Positions 61,646 to 64,000 of a DNA stretch of 64,000 nt are shown here, piece by piece (within the stretch, counting starts at the first letter, position 1; each line of letters starts with the position of its first letter). This DNA comes from Variovorax sp. Root473. Its GTDB lineage: Bacteria > Pseudomonadota > Gammaproteobacteria > Burkholderiales > Burkholderiaceae_C. The translations under genes and the position numbers were made by a program. Where the stretch lies: contig NZ_LMEV01000017.1 of the NCBI RefSeq assembly GCF_001426505.1, positions 1,000,690-1,064,689 on the forward strand. Reading direction: 5' to 3'. The notes under the pieces were generated by a model, which made no database searches, was not told the DNA's origin, and saw only the letters and a program-made list of their open reading frames with translations.

Positions 61646-64000
<2,355 letters not shown>

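Overview
The window is chromosomal DNA of a high-GC betaproteobacterium. Gene content, gene order and protein sequences point to Burkholderiales, most likely Comamonadaceae close to Variovorax (an inference from recognised families; no database search was possible). Genes are packed tightly, often with ATGA or GTGA stop/start overlaps. I see no rRNA, tRNA, CRISPR array, insertion sequence or prophage. No gene-free stretch exceeds 300 bases. The largest gaps are 3851-4091 (A+T-rich, divergent promoters plus a hairpin), 11175-11368 (sucA leader), 36185-36348 (der/hfq, with an inverted repeat), 9109-9260 and 26774-26925 (leaders of prpE and ndk), and 61498-61645.

Region by region. 1-3250 is the end of the pyruvate dehydrogenase operon: aceF (cut by the window edge), a proteasome/HslV-like protease gene (BPH type), and lpdA with its own lipoyl domain, closed by a two-hairpin terminator. 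3275-9108 is accessory metabolism: a C40 cell-wall peptidase, a PQQ-type sugar dehydrogenase, a lipoprotein hydrolase, a 4-hydroxybutyryl-CoA dehydratase/HpaB-like flavoenzyme facing a TetR regulator, and an isochorismatase-like hydrolase. 9261-18833 holds prpE, the 2-oxoglutarate dehydrogenase operon sucA-sucB-lpd, zapE and a secreted coiled-coil protein. 18849-26773 holds a PP2C phosphatase, a DUF465 protein, a dinG-type helicase, bamD, rluD, scpB and rluB.

26926-43513 is a long one-strand housekeeping block: ndk, rlmN, pilW, rodZ, ispG, hisS, yfgM-like, bamB, der, hfq, hflX, hflK, hflC, yjeT-like, hisZ, purA and a phosphoribosyltransferase. It joins two blocks that are separate in E. coli (ndk...der and hfq...purA), with hisZ added. 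It links nucleotide metabolism, RNA and ribosome maturation, isoprenoid precursors, outer-membrane assembly and membrane proteolysis control.

43545-64000 is a mosaic of small accessory units on both strands: VOC protein, AraC regulator, M48 peptidase, cystathionine beta-lyase, a tesA-like esterase opposite an orphan ABC ATPase, a tail-anchored L7/L12-like protein with a membrane partner of unknown function, rlmB, a flavoprotein reductase, XRE-cupin regulator/GNAT pair, aldo-keto reductase, split chromate transporter, BrkB-like membrane protein, DUF924, CHRD lipoprotein, patatin, 3-hydroxybutyrate dehydrogenase, a MarR-GNAT fusion and the start of a YgiQ-type radical SAM gene that runs off the window.

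Nothing here is clearly a wholly new system. The items most worth testing are the BPH-type protease inside the PDH operon with no lysine at the usual catalytic position, the dehydratase-like enzyme that has lost two of four iron-sulfur ligands, the 48976-50488 gene pair, and the mini-ORF that ends on the der start codon.
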